Source of the DNA: Pelagibius litoralis
GTDB taxonomy: Bacteria > Pseudomonadota > Alphaproteobacteria > Kiloniellales > Kiloniellaceae
Assembly: GCF_011683915.1 (NCBI RefSeq)
Contig: NZ_JAAQPH010000020.1
Location: 1-64,000, forward strand
Length of the DNA stretch: 64,000 nucleotides
Reading direction: 5' to 3'
Below are positions 43,701 through 53,184 of this stretch, in pieces. A program made the translations under genes and the position numbers. Numbering within the stretch: the stretch's first letter is position 1; each line of letters starts with the position of its first letter. Below the pieces are notes generated by a model, which was not told the origin of the DNA, did not search any database, and was given only the letters and a program-made list of their open reading frames with translations.

Positions 43701-45239
43701 GCGAATACGGGCAAGGCGCGTGGCGATGCGGCGGGCAGCGGCCAGCAGGAAGTGGCCTGAGCCGCAGGCCGGGTCGATGGCCGAGAGTTTCAGGAGCGCC
43801 TTCGCGGGATCGTCCGCCTCGGCCTCGGTCCTGTCGAGCACGGGGTCGAGCGCAGTGTCGAGCAACGCCTGAACGAGGCTGTCGGGCGTGTAGTAGGAGC
43901 CGGTGGTCTTGCGCTGGTTGCCCTTCTGCTCGGCGGCCTCGGAGGCGAAGAGCAGCGTCTTTCCGTCATCGCCCAGCTGGGGCTGGAGCTCGAGGAGGGA
44001 TTCATACACGGAGCCCAGCTCCTCGGTCTCCATCGCGCGCCAGTTCACCGGGACCATGCCGCTTTTGTCGGAGAGCCAGGAGAGGCGGTAGAGCGCCTCC
44101 ATGAAGGCGCGGTTGCGCAAGTGGGCGGTTTCCAAGTGGGGCAGTTTGTCGTCAGAGAAGAGGCCGCTGAGGGCCGGGAGGGCGAGTGCCTCTTGCCCGT
44201 GGGCCAGCGCGCGGAAGACGATCTTGATACCCTCATAGCGGTCGTGGTGCTTGTCCCACGAGGCAGCGCGGTAGCATTGGGCGCGCAGGGCGGCGAGGCT
44301 GTAGCCTTCGGCATAGAGCTTGCGGGCGTCGGGCTTAGCCTCTTCGGGGTGCAGGAGGTTGCGATCCTCGGCCACCATGAGGAAGATCAGGCGATAGACG
44401 AGGCGCAGGAGCTCGTTGAACCATTCGGTGAGGTTGACCTCGCCGGACTTCAGCCTGGTGGCGAGATCCGGGTTGGCTTCCAGAAACCCGGAGCCGAGGA
44501 GCTTCAGCGCGATCTGGACCTGATCGGCCAAGCGGTCCCGCGCCGCCTCGCCCTCGCGCGACCCGGCCTCACGCCAGCGTTCAAGAGCGCAGTCCGTTGC
44601 GGGCGTGCCTGCCGCGCCAAAACGGCTGCGGTGGATCATCAGCCACAGGATCGCGAAGGAGGCGGCATCCTCGTTGGCAAAGATCTGGGCAAGATCGGCT
44701 TCGACATAGGCCGGACGGGTCAGTGACGCATTGTCCCGCATCAGGCGAATCAGGACACCGTTGGTGACGAGGCCCCACAGCGCTTCGTCGTGATCGTTCA
44801 GGTGATCCTGGAGGGCGAAGGCGGGCGAGCGGGACCGGTCGGTCGACAAGGTCGGGCTGCGGCGATCGAGCTTCTCGTCGGCTGGCGGGACGACCAGGAT
44901 CGGCACACGCCCTCCGGCGGTGAACGACAGCATGCCATCGCCCGGAGCGAGCTCGTGGAAGCCGAAGGTTTCCTTCAGGAACTCGCGGACAAAACGCCGG
45001 GTCGCTTCGACGGACGGGTTCTCCATCCTGGCGAAGGTGTCGAAGTGGGACTGGCCGACGCGGAAAGCGGTCGAAATCTCTTCCCGGATCGTCAGCCCCT
45101 TTCGGATGCCGTAGCTCTCCCGCGTGTCGGCATCGTCCTTCGGCGCCGAAATCTGCGCGACCATTGCGGGCGCGATGAGGTTGCCCTCCAGCGTGAGCGA
45201 GGGCCACGCGGACATGTCGGTGATGGGTTTGCGCGCCAT
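40785..45239 (-). CDS. large adenine-specific DNA methyltransferase (DrmMI/PglX-like)
   Basis: 1484 residues. SAM-binding motif I SAIDPACGSGHFLLAAARRI (about 487) and the catalytic NPPW (GFNVVLGNPPWEVMQL, about 755) mark an N6-adenine methyltransferase of the large type with an inserted domain, as in PglX and DrmMI. The N-terminal 480 residues (helical, HRSRFGAAGTPA, AEDRNLLHPEE) and the C-terminal 600 (target recognition and helical regions, e.g. REITNASNERTTITSILPRT) match that organisation. It would mark host DNA so that the other subunits spare it. Starts three bases after the SNF2 helicase stop. Confidence 0.9.
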   Translation of the reverse strand: MARKPITDMSAWPSLTLEGNLIAPAMVAQISAPKDDADTRESYGIRKGLTIREEISTAFRVGQSHFDTFARMENPSVEATRRFVREFLKETFGFHELAPGDGMLSFTAGGRVPILVVPPADEKLDRRSPTLSTDRSRSPAFALQDHLNDHDEALWGLVTNGVLIRLMRDNASLTRPAYVEADLAQIFANEDAASFAILWLMIHRSRFGAAGTPATDCALERWREAGSREGEAARDRLADQVQIALKLLGSGFLEANPDLATRLKSGEVNLTEWFNELLRLVYRLIFLMVAEDRNLLHPEEAKPDARKLYAEGYSLAALRAQCYRAASWDKHHDRYEGIKIVFRALAHGQEALALPALSGLFSDDKLPHLETAHLRNRAFMEALYRLSWLSDKSGMVPVNWRAMETEELGSVYESLLELQPQLGDDGKTLLFASEAAEQKGNQRKTTGSYYTPDSLVQALLDTALDPVLDRTEAEADDPAKALLKLSAIDPACGSGHFLLAAARRIATRLARIRADGTPSLADFRHALRDVARSCLHGVDRNPMAVELTKVALWIETVDPGLPLGFFDAQIRCGDALLGVFDLKVLRDGIPDAAYKPLTGDDKDTAKYYLQANRDAKKGQGGFDFGTGQVAMPAMKPLALDFSGFRDLPEDTVEQIGAKAARYRELRKGQAFVRATAAANLYVAAFQLPKVGGAPAGASARTVPTTEELWMALNHGKMRQAMVDAPKAARRARAFHWPLEFPDVMQRGGFNVVLGNPPWEVMQLSEREYFAARHPEIASLVGAARKRAIEVLERENPPAFAAFQIAVRTSEAGNEFARASGRFAKTARGKVNTYALFAELFANLARDHAGVIVPTGIATDASTAEFFSSLVEGKRLAHLVDFDNRLPIFPSVHRMFKFSLLTIGYDEYEARFAFFLSEPSQITDPERSFTLSAETISRLNPNTRTAPVFRTRGDATLTAKIFSNSATFILDGDQKGNPWQIDFHTRLWNMGEDADWFASLPSENNVSAQKKIELKLVSSGHGIPAAICESDSVNYAPLYEAKTFHLFDHRWTTYPFDTDQAQSIDLEAKECIDCESLPRYWVPLSEIEKRLVGQGWKSGWLLAVREITNASNERTTITSILPRTAVSHTATLIFPRRNRQDGACLMANFNSIPLDFCARQLLGGTHLTLSLMKQLPIFDPSYYTEPRLAFITPKVLELTYTSHSLAPFARDLGHYGPPFAWDEDRRAHLRADLDAFYARAYGLTRDELRYILDPADVKGPDYPSETFRVLKEKEIRQHGEYRTRRLVLAAWDRMEADGTFVELSLADAVGTPVPQPIQLPPLEQIPADVWAWPQGIDERDRVRTQLRALVGILPKPSDVRRVRLATLACLQPSLLDGFLSDADRQEWRRIVAHPSGVTQLEPPTNAAWGAAFNELVSSAVLDVSPNGDEWSAGQRLDQSTLNVDNPAVGRALFAWSRLQAVDLEQGLTRVSANILPFIQEGRLAA

Positions 45240-45242
45240 GGC

Positions 45243-48011
45243 TCAAACCTCACTCGGCATCAGGACGAAGAGGCCGATCACGTCCGGCGGCGTGACGGCC
45301 TCGACGGTGACGCGCGAAGCGGAACCCGCAGCGGCGCGAAGGCGGGCATGGTCCTGGGCGAGTTCGTCGGCGCGTGACCGCACGAACCCGGTCAGCGGCC
45401 CCTCCAGCAGGGCCGGGAGCTCCTCCTTCGCTCTGTCTATGAAGCGTTCGCGGGCCGAGGGAGCAAGGTCGGCGGCGGCTGGCGTATTGAGAAGTTCCCG
45501 CGCCGGTTCGCCCGTGGCCGTGATCGTGTTCCCCTCGATCGCGACGAGGGCGGCCTCTTCAGCAAGAAGGAGGCGCTCTTTGCGGGCGTGGATCGTCAGT
45601 TTGTACCGGATGCGGAGCAGCACAAGCCGGGTCATCCGCTGCACGGCTGTCGTCGGCCATGCGCCGACCCGACCGACGCCCAGACCCGACAGCGACTCGG
45701 GATCGAGTGACGCTTCCACCAGAGCTTCGGCCAGCGTCGCCGTCAGGGGATGCGTCCGGGTCAGGAGCGCTGTTCCCGAGGGAGCAGGCTCCGCCATTGC
45801 GAGGCGGACGGAGCCCGTCAAATTTCTCTGGGACAGCCGCTCCTTCAATGCGCTGTCGAGCGCGTGCACATGCGCCAACAGCAAGGATTTCCGGGGTTCC
45901 AGCGGTACGCCGAAGCGCGACATCGCGCGCTCGATGAAGAGCTTCACGTCGGCCGGGGAACCCAGCAGCGACTGCGCCTTCTCCCACTCGGGCGCGACTT
46001 CCTGCGGCTTCATCGCGTTTTGCGCAAAACGAGCCCGGGATTTCTTCTCGTTTTCGGAAGCATCCCGCCAGCGGGCCTCCATGGCCCTGGTTCCATCGTC
46101 GAGCCGGAGATCAAGCGCCAGCTGCCCCTTGTCGCCACCCCGCCGCAACATCATCGAAGCCATCAGCGCATCGGTAACCGGTCCACGCTCGTCCGGGAGC
46201 GGGACAGTGACACCTGTCGTCTTCCGAATTTCTTCGGCCTTGCGGAGGATAACATCCAGAACAGCGCCATCGATGGCGCTGTCTGGCGAGAACATCATGA
46301 TCGAATGCACCAGTTCGGCTGGCTGACCAAATCGATCCACCCGACCTTCTCGCTGCTGGTGCCGGGTCGGATTCCATGAAAGGTCGTAGTGGACGACGGC
46401 ATCGAAAAGCTGCTGGAGATTGATGCCCTCCGAAAGGCAGTCCGTCGCGACCAGGATGCGTTGGACCTCCTTCTCGCCTTCGACCGGTCCCATGTCGGCC
46501 ACGCGATCACGGCGCTCGTCCGGCGTCAGAACGCCGGTCACGGCCTCGATGATCAGCTTCGGAAAGGCCTTGCGCAGTCCATCGCGGACATGCTCCGCAG
46601 TGGCCAGATAGCGGCAGAAGACAACCGGGTTGGCCCCCTTCTTGATCAGCGGCGTCAGTGCATCGATCAACGCCGACAGCTTCGGGTCGTGTTTTCCGAC
46701 GAGTTCCTCGGCACGTTGGACCAAAGACAGCAGCGCCGGGTTGGTCTCGAAGTTAGAACTCGGCTCAAGGTCCACCGCATCTTCATCATCCCCATCTTCG
46801 TCATAGATCTGGGGTTCGAGACGTTCGCTTTCGTTGGAGGCCCGGTTCCGAAGAGCGCTCAGGGCGGCTGCCGGCGAGGAGCCGACGCATCGCATCAGAG
46901 CCAGGGTGCCCCAGAACGCAAGACGACGCTCGCGCTGACCGGTGCCTGCCTTGGACACGACGCCGAAGCAATAATCGAGAACGGTTTCCTGGAAATTGAG
47001 GTGATCCCGCGAGAGTCTATAGGGGAACTCGGTCGTCTCGTGCTTCGCAAAGGCCCGGTCCTCTCCCCAGTCGCTGGAGATGAGATCGATGCGACGGCGC
47101 TGAACGAAGTGACGGGCGAGACGCTCGCGATATCTGGCACCCTCGAAGTTCATCGACCCGAAGAAGGGGTCGACTAGCGAAAGAAGCCGCGCAAAAGCCT
47201 CTTCGTCTCCCGAGTGTGGCGTAGCGGTCAGCATGACGATCCGCCGCTCGGGATCTTGCGCCAGTCCCGACAGGAGCGCGAACCGCTGCTGCTTACCCTT
47301 GTGGGTGCCCACACAGGCATGGGCTTCGTCGACGATCACGAAGTCCGGGCAGGCGCGGGCAAATCCCTCCCGGCGCCTTTCGGCTTTGATGTAGTCGAGA
47401 CTGACCACCGTGTGGGGGTAGGCATCGAACAGCGTCTGGGCGAGAGGCAGGTTACGCTCGAGTCGCGCGGCCGTGCCCGAGGTGACGGCGACTACCTCTA
47501 TCCCGAATCTAGTGCGGAGCTCAAGAACCCACTGCTCGACCAGGTGTGGCGGACAGAGCACTGAGAAGGCCTCAACCTCGCCACGGTCCATCAGCTCCCG
47601 CAGAATGAGGCCCGCCTCTATGGTCTTTCCGATGCCGACGTCATCCGCAATGAGAAGGCGGGGCACCTGAAGCCGTAGAGCCATCAGGAGAGGAACCAGT
47701 TGGTATATCCGTGGCTCGAAGGCGAGCTGAGTTGCCGAGCGAAAGGGACCTGCCCCACGCCGAAGAGTCAGACGCATGGCATCCGCCAGCAGGGCGGCCT
47801 TGGCCTGAACGGTCATCGCAGCATCGGCCGGCAAGTCGAAGCGGGCCGGTTCTACCGGGAGAAGCTCGAGCTTCGGATCCAAGATAACCGTGTCGTTTTC
47901 ACTGCCAGAAAGTGGCCGCAGAGCCAATATACCGTCGCGAGGGGACGGAAGTGCTACCCATTCGCGACCGCGAGCACGGACCAGGTCTCCAGGGGCGAAA
48001 TGCAGGGTCAT
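45243..48011 (-). CDS. SNF2-family helicase (DrmD-like)
   Basis: 922 residues from ATG 48011; the frame is open further upstream but that part is antisense to nothing real and lies inside the previous gene. Walker A ADDVGIGKTIEAGLILREL (about 122), IVDEAHACVG (DEAH, about 225), MLTATPHSGDEEAF, and the C-terminal lobe FCRYLATAEHV ... YDLSWNPTRHQQREGRVDRFGQ. This is the RapA/DrmD type of SNF2 ATPase. It starts four bases after the large helicase stop. DISARM class 1 contains such a DrmD protein next to an adenine methyltransferase, exactly as here. Confidence 0.9.
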   Translation of the reverse strand: MTLHFAPGDLVRARGREWVALPSPRDGILALRPLSGSENDTVILDPKLELLPVEPARFDLPADAAMTVQAKAALLADAMRLTLRRGAGPFRSATQLAFEPRIYQLVPLLMALRLQVPRLLIADDVGIGKTIEAGLILRELMDRGEVEAFSVLCPPHLVEQWVLELRTRFGIEVVAVTSGTAARLERNLPLAQTLFDAYPHTVVSLDYIKAERRREGFARACPDFVIVDEAHACVGTHKGKQQRFALLSGLAQDPERRIVMLTATPHSGDEEAFARLLSLVDPFFGSMNFEGARYRERLARHFVQRRRIDLISSDWGEDRAFAKHETTEFPYRLSRDHLNFQETVLDYCFGVVSKAGTGQRERRLAFWGTLALMRCVGSSPAAALSALRNRASNESERLEPQIYDEDGDDEDAVDLEPSSNFETNPALLSLVQRAEELVGKHDPKLSALIDALTPLIKKGANPVVFCRYLATAEHVRDGLRKAFPKLIIEAVTGVLTPDERRDRVADMGPVEGEKEVQRILVATDCLSEGINLQQLFDAVVHYDLSWNPTRHQQREGRVDRFGQPAELVHSIMMFSPDSAIDGAVLDVILRKAEEIRKTTGVTVPLPDERGPVTDALMASMMLRRGGDKGQLALDLRLDDGTRAMEARWRDASENEKKSRARFAQNAMKPQEVAPEWEKAQSLLGSPADVKLFIERAMSRFGVPLEPRKSLLLAHVHALDSALKERLSQRNLTGSVRLAMAEPAPSGTALLTRTHPLTATLAEALVEASLDPESLSGLGVGRVGAWPTTAVQRMTRLVLLRIRYKLTIHARKERLLLAEEAALVAIEGNTITATGEPARELLNTPAAADLAPSARERFIDRAKEELPALLEGPLTGFVRSRADELAQDHARLRAAAGSASRVTVEAVTPPDVIGLFVLMPSEV

Positions 48012-48015
48012 CACA

Positions 48016-51000
48016 TCAGTCCTTGAGCATCGACAGCATCGCAGCTGGAACGCCGGCGGAGATGTCCGGTGGCAACTCGAATAGTGACCAGCCCTTGCCT
48101 TGGGCGATGTCGCGCACCGCGGTCGCGACTGGAGCAGTGGTAGCAGCGACGAAATGGCTGCGCCAGACGAACTGCATTTCCTGCTCGCTGAAGCTGACGG
48201 CAGCAGCATCAGGCTCCGGGATACCCGCATCCTTAAATGCGGTCTTCCATCCTTCAGGTTCTTCGGAATGCGTCCGAGCGGTGGCAAGAACGACCTCACC
48301 CCTTGCTAGGTCGATCAGGAGCTGCTTGGTCTCGTCGTTGGTGCGATCGATCAGCTCGTGGTCGGGCTGGTTGTAGTAAGATAGGAGGCAACGATAGCAA
48401 CCGCGGACACAGGCCTTATCCCGATCGACAAGGATCGCAGCGTCGCCTGCAGCGATTGCTTCGTCGACCTTGTCAAAATGCATCAATGTGAGCACTTCCC
48501 GTGCCACCCGGCCGAGCGCCGCCGGATCATCCACTAGGCGGCTCAGCACGCCTGCACCGCCTTCCGTCGCTTCGTAGGCAAGAATCGACCGACGATTGTC
48601 GCGGGCCGGCAATGGCTCTCCAAGGATCTCGCCTTCTTCCAGCTGATAGACGACCTCAATTCCACGCAACAAAGCATGGTGCACGGTTGCAATGGTTTCA
48701 GGAGCATAGGCCTCTGGTTCGCGGAAGCGGAACAGCAGGGCGTTCTTGTGGTCGCGAACTATTGGGACGATGCGAACAGGTCTGATCGCATCCGGCGACA
48801 AGTCGACGTCCGGATCTTCGTCTTCCGCTTTGGCCCAGTAGCCGGTGCGAGGGTCGATGTTAAAACCGAAGACAGTCTGGTTCCTGCGCCGCTTCAGTCC
48901 CTTGTTGATCCGGCTGATCTCGGCGCTGTTGGCGTACTGCAGCCAGAGTATGGTGCTCTCGCCGCAGCGAAAATCTGCCTCCGTGATCTGCGTACGGCCA
49001 TCCCGTTTCGGCCAGGAAAAAACCGTCTGAATGTCAAAACCCTGACGTACACGCTCTTCGTCATTCGCTGTGATTCGCTCAGTCGGGGCAGCTTCAACGT
49101 TGTCGATCCTGAGTGTCCGCTGCACCGGGACCTCACCCGCCATCGGATTGTTGCAGGCGTGACAGCGCTCGACCTCGCCCTCATGACAGGCACCGCAGCT
49201 GGAGCAGATGTAAATATCCTTCGTTGCAAGCTCCGACCCGTCGCTCGTCCGAACTTCCGGCGGCAGCTTTGCCTTCATGACTCTATAAGCGCGGCCTTCG
49301 TGATAAATTAGGCTGCGAGGTCCGAATTCGGAAATGGCGAGGAACCTCGCGCGTTGCAGGAACGAACCGCTCTTTCCTTCACCGGGTATAAATGCGTAGA
49401 GAGGCAGCCTGGGGAAATTATAACCGGGCAAGAAGCCCTCAGTTGCAAGATACCGGTAGGAGTAGAAATCCGAACCGCTCGTGGCTCGACCCTGTTCAAG
49501 GATAGCAATCTGATCGCTTGCCTGCATCTGGGCGGCCTTGATCTTGCGTCTGTCGGCACCGGAGAGTCCGGTGATCTCAGAGCGGGCATTGGCCTCCTGC
49601 AGTTGGGTGCGCGCTGAGTTGTATAGTTCCCGCCAACGGTCGAAGGCTTGATTGAGTTCCTCGGGTGCGCGCATGGCGACTTCGAGCACAAATTCCTCGG
49701 GGTCCCCCATCCAAGCCGGCTTTACACCATCGACTGCGGCCAGAATCTGATCGAGTACTCGTCTCATCGGCGCCCGCACCTTCGTTACTAGACTAGGTCG
49801 GCTTATGACATCGAGGATTTCTTGCTTCAGCGGGTAGTCAGCCTGCTTAAGATCGAGAGTTTCAGGAATGTCCGGCGAGAGTGCCAACTTTGCCTCCGCC
49901 AGCCAGACTGCATGGAGGTGCGACCGGACTAACTCCTCATTGGTAATGTCTAGCGCCGGCGGGCGAACGACCCCGGCAACCATGTCGTTGCGGCGCTCAA
50001 AGAAATACTGGTCATGAGGAGACTGGGCCGCACAGTAGGTCACAATAACTGCAGCCTGGCCAGACCGCCCTGCCCGGCCCGCGCGCTGAACGTAGTTCGC
50101 GGGCGTGGGCGGAACGTTGCGAAGATAGACCGCATTCAGTGCCGATATGTCTACGCCGAGCTCCATGGTAGGCGAGCAGAAGAGGGTGGGTAGAAATTGG
50201 TCTGACTCACCCGCTGCCTTGATCTCCGCAGTATTCTCTTCGAGGTTTGCTCTGTCATCATCCTCGTAGCGGAACCGCCATTCCCGCCACTCACGTTGTC
50301 TTTGCGAGACCTGAGCCGTGTGCTCGCGGCCTTCGAGCCCCCAGTAAGTGCTTCGGCCACGTGTCAGATCGCGAGCGATTGCATTGTATAGGTCGTGGAA
50401 GTAGCGGTTTCCCAAAGCAGCGCCGCTGTGGATTGCTTCTCCAGGAACCAAGCGAATGGCTGACGGAGAAAGCCGCCAGCCATGAAGATCGGCCTCAACT
50501 TCAACAGGAGACACCAGGCCCTCGCGAGCCAGGAGCTCCATGATGCCGGTCATAACAGTTAAGTAGTCGGCTCTGTTGAGTTTTGTGCCGATTAGACTTT
50601 TGCGATTGATAAGCCGCCCAATGCGGGAATTGTGGCCAGCGCGAACGATGGTCTGCTCTTCTCTCAGCCCTGTCCGATTTCGGCCCGGGGCTTGAAGGAA
50701 GAGAGTCGTCCTGCTTCTTGGCATCTCTTTCTGATCAATGGCCCAGGGAGCGCGAAGCAAGTTGCGGGATTTCTGAGCGACAGTGTCAAGGACCGTCAGA
50801 TCAAGGGCCTCGGTGCTCACGGCAAGGCCCTCTAGGGTCGCACCGAGGATCTCCCTGAGGACCTTCTTTCTCGTTGCAAATTCAAGAGTGCCAAGTTCCG
50901 GCAAGATTGTAGCAAGGCTCTCCTTGTCCTTCGCTATCTCACCGAGACCAATAAACTCGACGTCGATAAGCTTCAGCACTGATAGGCTCGGATTGGTGTA

Positions 51001-53184
51001 GCGCCAACCGCGGCGTAGGTCCGTCCAGACCCTATGCGCCAAGACCTTGGCCAAAGCGCGTTGCGCGTCCTCTCGAATGACTGCGCCAGCCTCGGGATCC
51101 AGCATCCAGTGGATTCGTGCCTCCTTGTTCGAGGCGGTGAACCCAAGCGCCTTCAAGACGCGCAGGCCGAACTCATCCTCTGTCAATCCAGAATCATCGG
51201 CATCGAGGACAGCACGCAGAATGGCCCCGCGAAGGAGACTAACGAAAAGGAAGTCGTTGAAATGGCCGGCTTGAAGAGCAGCGTCCTGGCGATTGTCAGT
51301 GAAGCCAAGAAGCTTGCGCTTGTCCTCGGGAACGCCGCTGTTGTCGCCGTTCATCCATTCGAGCGCAGTGGATACCAGCAGAGTGGTAGCGGAACTGCGC
51401 CCTTCGCCAGAAAGGCCGGCCAATTTTGTTCGTTCCCGCATGCTGGGGTGAGGTTGATCGAGACAGCAGAGACAAAAGCCAAATCGCCCGGGAATGAACC
51501 AGAATGTCTTTCCAGATGGATGAAGTCGGCCGTCAGGGCTCACAGTCACATGCTGAGGCACGCGAGCCTTTCGGTTCGAGCGGAGGCGTTCGACCCCATT
51601 CCGCTCCTCACGCCAGTCTTCAGGATAGGACTCAAGCTCACCGGTAAAGGCGTACTCGGGATCTTCACTCCCGGTGGGTGTCAAGTAGCCGGCTTGATCT
51701 TCATCGTGGTCGTCGAGCGGCGTATCGTCGATATTGCGTGGTAGGAAGTGGACGCCATCCTTGTCATCGGTCTTGGTCACCACATGGACTTCATGACCAC
51801 AATCCCTGCAGAATCGTGTGGGATAGAGGCGGTTGCCTGGCGCATCGGGATCTTCAAGCTGTCCCTCGAACAGGACTCGTCGGGGACGCGCGGTAAGGGT
51901 TGTGAAGATCTCGCTCGCACCAGAGATAAACCTGTGCAGCTTGAAGGCAAGGAATGCCGCCGACCCCGTTCCGCCCCGTTCCGTCTCCGGTAGGCTAATG
52001 CGCGTCAGAAACCGCTCAAGGCTGATTTGGCAGATTTCTACATCCACGCCGCTATCTTCTGATAGCAATTCGACCGCTTTGCTAAAGGGGATGGGCTTCT
52101 TGCGTTTCAATTCCTGATTATCGTCAAGGCCAATTGCAAGTTCGACCCAAACCGCCAGAGGATGTTGGTGCAGTAGCTCGTCTGAAAGGCGTTCAGGAAG
52201 GTCGTTCGTCAAGATCTCCGCGAGCTTCGGTTTTACGTCCTTGAGCTTCAGCAAGTCGTCCGTAGCGCGTTCTAAGGACTCGTCGATGACCGATTCAGGG
52301 CCGATCGGGGTTCCGAACAGGCGTGAAGCGACATCCGCGACCGCCTGAACTCGCCCGGCGCCCGCTCCTTCATTGGACATAGTGGCAGAGGTTCCGATGC
52401 AGATCGGAGCGCCGTCTGGATTACAGCGGTTCCGCAAGCGTCGAACAAGAATGGCTACGTCGGCACCTTGCCGTCCCCGGTACGTGTGCAGTTCATCGAG
52501 GACGATGAATTCGAGCCCGTTGGCGTTTTCGATAACCTTGGAATCGAGATCGTCCTGACGCGTGAGCAGCAGCTCAGCCATCATGAAGTTCGTGAGCAGG
52601 ATATCCGGTGGATCGTCGGCAATAGATTGCCGCTGATTCTGGCTTTCTTGGCCAGTATAGCGCTTTACAACAGGCTTCAAATTGTCCGGTAGGTCCGACT
52701 GCGCGATAAAACGCTCAATTTCTTTGATCTGGCTATTGGCCAACGCGTTCATCGGATAGACGATGATAGCTGTCGTCTTACGCGGTCGCCCGCTCTTGCG
52801 AGCTCTGACGATGGCATCAACAATCGGCACAAAGAAGCAGAGCGATTTTCCTGATCCGGTGCCGGTGGTCACGACGTAGCTTTGACCCGCACGAGCCTTG
52901 GCGATGGACTGCGCCTGGTGTCGGTGAAACTGAATAGGGTCTGCGCCGAACCGGAATATCTTGCCAGTGGCTTCGTAAAGATTGCCGGAATGAACCAGTT
53001 CGTCGATGGTTGGTCCGGAGAGAAATCGCGGGTTCAGCGAGAGTAGGGCATCGGGCCAGAAGCGCCCGGCATCATACTGGCGTTCGACCTCAAAGCTCAG
53101 ATCGCCAGCACGAATGGTAGTAAAAGATCGAGAGAAACGGGCGTAGGAATCGATCAAGTGGTGTTCGAATTCGAAGGCCTTCAT
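48016..53184 (-). CDS. large SF2 helicase with DUF1998-type C-terminus (DrmA/DrmB-like fusion)
   Basis: 1722 residues from ATG 53184 (a TTG one codon earlier is possible), with AGGA eight bases upstream. N-terminal helicase lobe: HRHQAQSIAKARAGQSYVV, TTGTGSGKSLCF (about 106-117), LDELHTYRGRQG (DExH, about 228) and GTSATMS. The second lobe has MELGVDISALNAVYLRNVPP and YVQRAGRAGRSG (about 1031). A zinc ribbon CSSCGACHEG...CHACNN lies near 1325-1345, and the C-terminus has CVRGCYRCLLSYYNQPDH (about 1591), the cysteine signature of DUF1998. In DISARM the helicase (DrmA) and the DUF1998 protein (DrmB) are separate; one long chain here would combine them, as in MrfA and DruE. First gene of the operon. 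Confidence 0.9.
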   Translation of the reverse strand: MKAFEFEHHLIDSYARFSRSFTTIRAGDLSFEVERQYDAGRFWPDALLSLNPRFLSGPTIDELVHSGNLYEATGKIFRFGADPIQFHRHQAQSIAKARAGQSYVVTTGTGSGKSLCFFVPIVDAIVRARKSGRPRKTTAIIVYPMNALANSQIKEIERFIAQSDLPDNLKPVVKRYTGQESQNQRQSIADDPPDILLTNFMMAELLLTRQDDLDSKVIENANGLEFIVLDELHTYRGRQGADVAILVRRLRNRCNPDGAPICIGTSATMSNEGAGAGRVQAVADVASRLFGTPIGPESVIDESLERATDDLLKLKDVKPKLAEILTNDLPERLSDELLHQHPLAVWVELAIGLDDNQELKRKKPIPFSKAVELLSEDSGVDVEICQISLERFLTRISLPETERGGTGSAAFLAFKLHRFISGASEIFTTLTARPRRVLFEGQLEDPDAPGNRLYPTRFCRDCGHEVHVVTKTDDKDGVHFLPRNIDDTPLDDHDEDQAGYLTPTGSEDPEYAFTGELESYPEDWREERNGVERLRSNRKARVPQHVTVSPDGRLHPSGKTFWFIPGRFGFCLCCLDQPHPSMRERTKLAGLSGEGRSSATTLLVSTALEWMNGDNSGVPEDKRKLLGFTDNRQDAALQAGHFNDFLFVSLLRGAILRAVLDADDSGLTEDEFGLRVLKALGFTASNKEARIHWMLDPEAGAVIREDAQRALAKVLAHRVWTDLRRGWRYTNPSLSVLKLIDVEFIGLGEIAKDKESLATILPELGTLEFATRKKVLREILGATLEGLAVSTEALDLTVLDTVAQKSRNLLRAPWAIDQKEMPRSRTTLFLQAPGRNRTGLREEQTIVRAGHNSRIGRLINRKSLIGTKLNRADYLTVMTGIMELLAREGLVSPVEVEADLHGWRLSPSAIRLVPGEAIHSGAALGNRYFHDLYNAIARDLTRGRSTYWGLEGREHTAQVSQRQREWREWRFRYEDDDRANLEENTAEIKAAGESDQFLPTLFCSPTMELGVDISALNAVYLRNVPPTPANYVQRAGRAGRSGQAAVIVTYCAAQSPHDQYFFERRNDMVAGVVRPPALDITNEELVRSHLHAVWLAEAKLALSPDIPETLDLKQADYPLKQEILDVISRPSLVTKVRAPMRRVLDQILAAVDGVKPAWMGDPEEFVLEVAMRAPEELNQAFDRWRELYNSARTQLQEANARSEITGLSGADRRKIKAAQMQASDQIAILEQGRATSGSDFYSYRYLATEGFLPGYNFPRLPLYAFIPGEGKSGSFLQRARFLAISEFGPRSLIYHEGRAYRVMKAKLPPEVRTSDGSELATKDIYICSSCGACHEGEVERCHACNNPMAGEVPVQRTLRIDNVEAAPTERITANDEERVRQGFDIQTVFSWPKRDGRTQITEADFRCGESTILWLQYANSAEISRINKGLKRRRNQTVFGFNIDPRTGYWAKAEDEDPDVDLSPDAIRPVRIVPIVRDHKNALLFRFREPEAYAPETIATVHHALLRGIEVVYQLEEGEILGEPLPARDNRRSILAYEATEGGAGVLSRLVDDPAALGRVAREVLTLMHFDKVDEAIAAGDAAILVDRDKACVRGCYRCLLSYYNQPDHELIDRTNDETKQLLIDLARGEVVLATARTHSEEPEGWKTAFKDAGIPEPDAAAVSFSEQEMQFVWRSHFVAATTAPVATAVRDIAQGKGWSLFELPPDISAGVPAAMLSMLKD

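Noticed and set aside
43160-44104. Rightward frame of 314 codons within the methyltransferase gene
   Set aside because: Antisense to the SAM-binding region; Arg/Pro-rich, no ribosome site.
45124-46326. Rightward frame of 400 codons opposite the SNF2 gene
   Set aside because: Ser/Arg-rich antisense frame; the leftward helicase motifs show which strand is coding.
48012-48299. N-terminal extension of the SNF2 frame
   Set aside because: It overlaps the end of the helicase gene; the helicase motifs and the start MTLHFAPGDLV at 48011 fit better.
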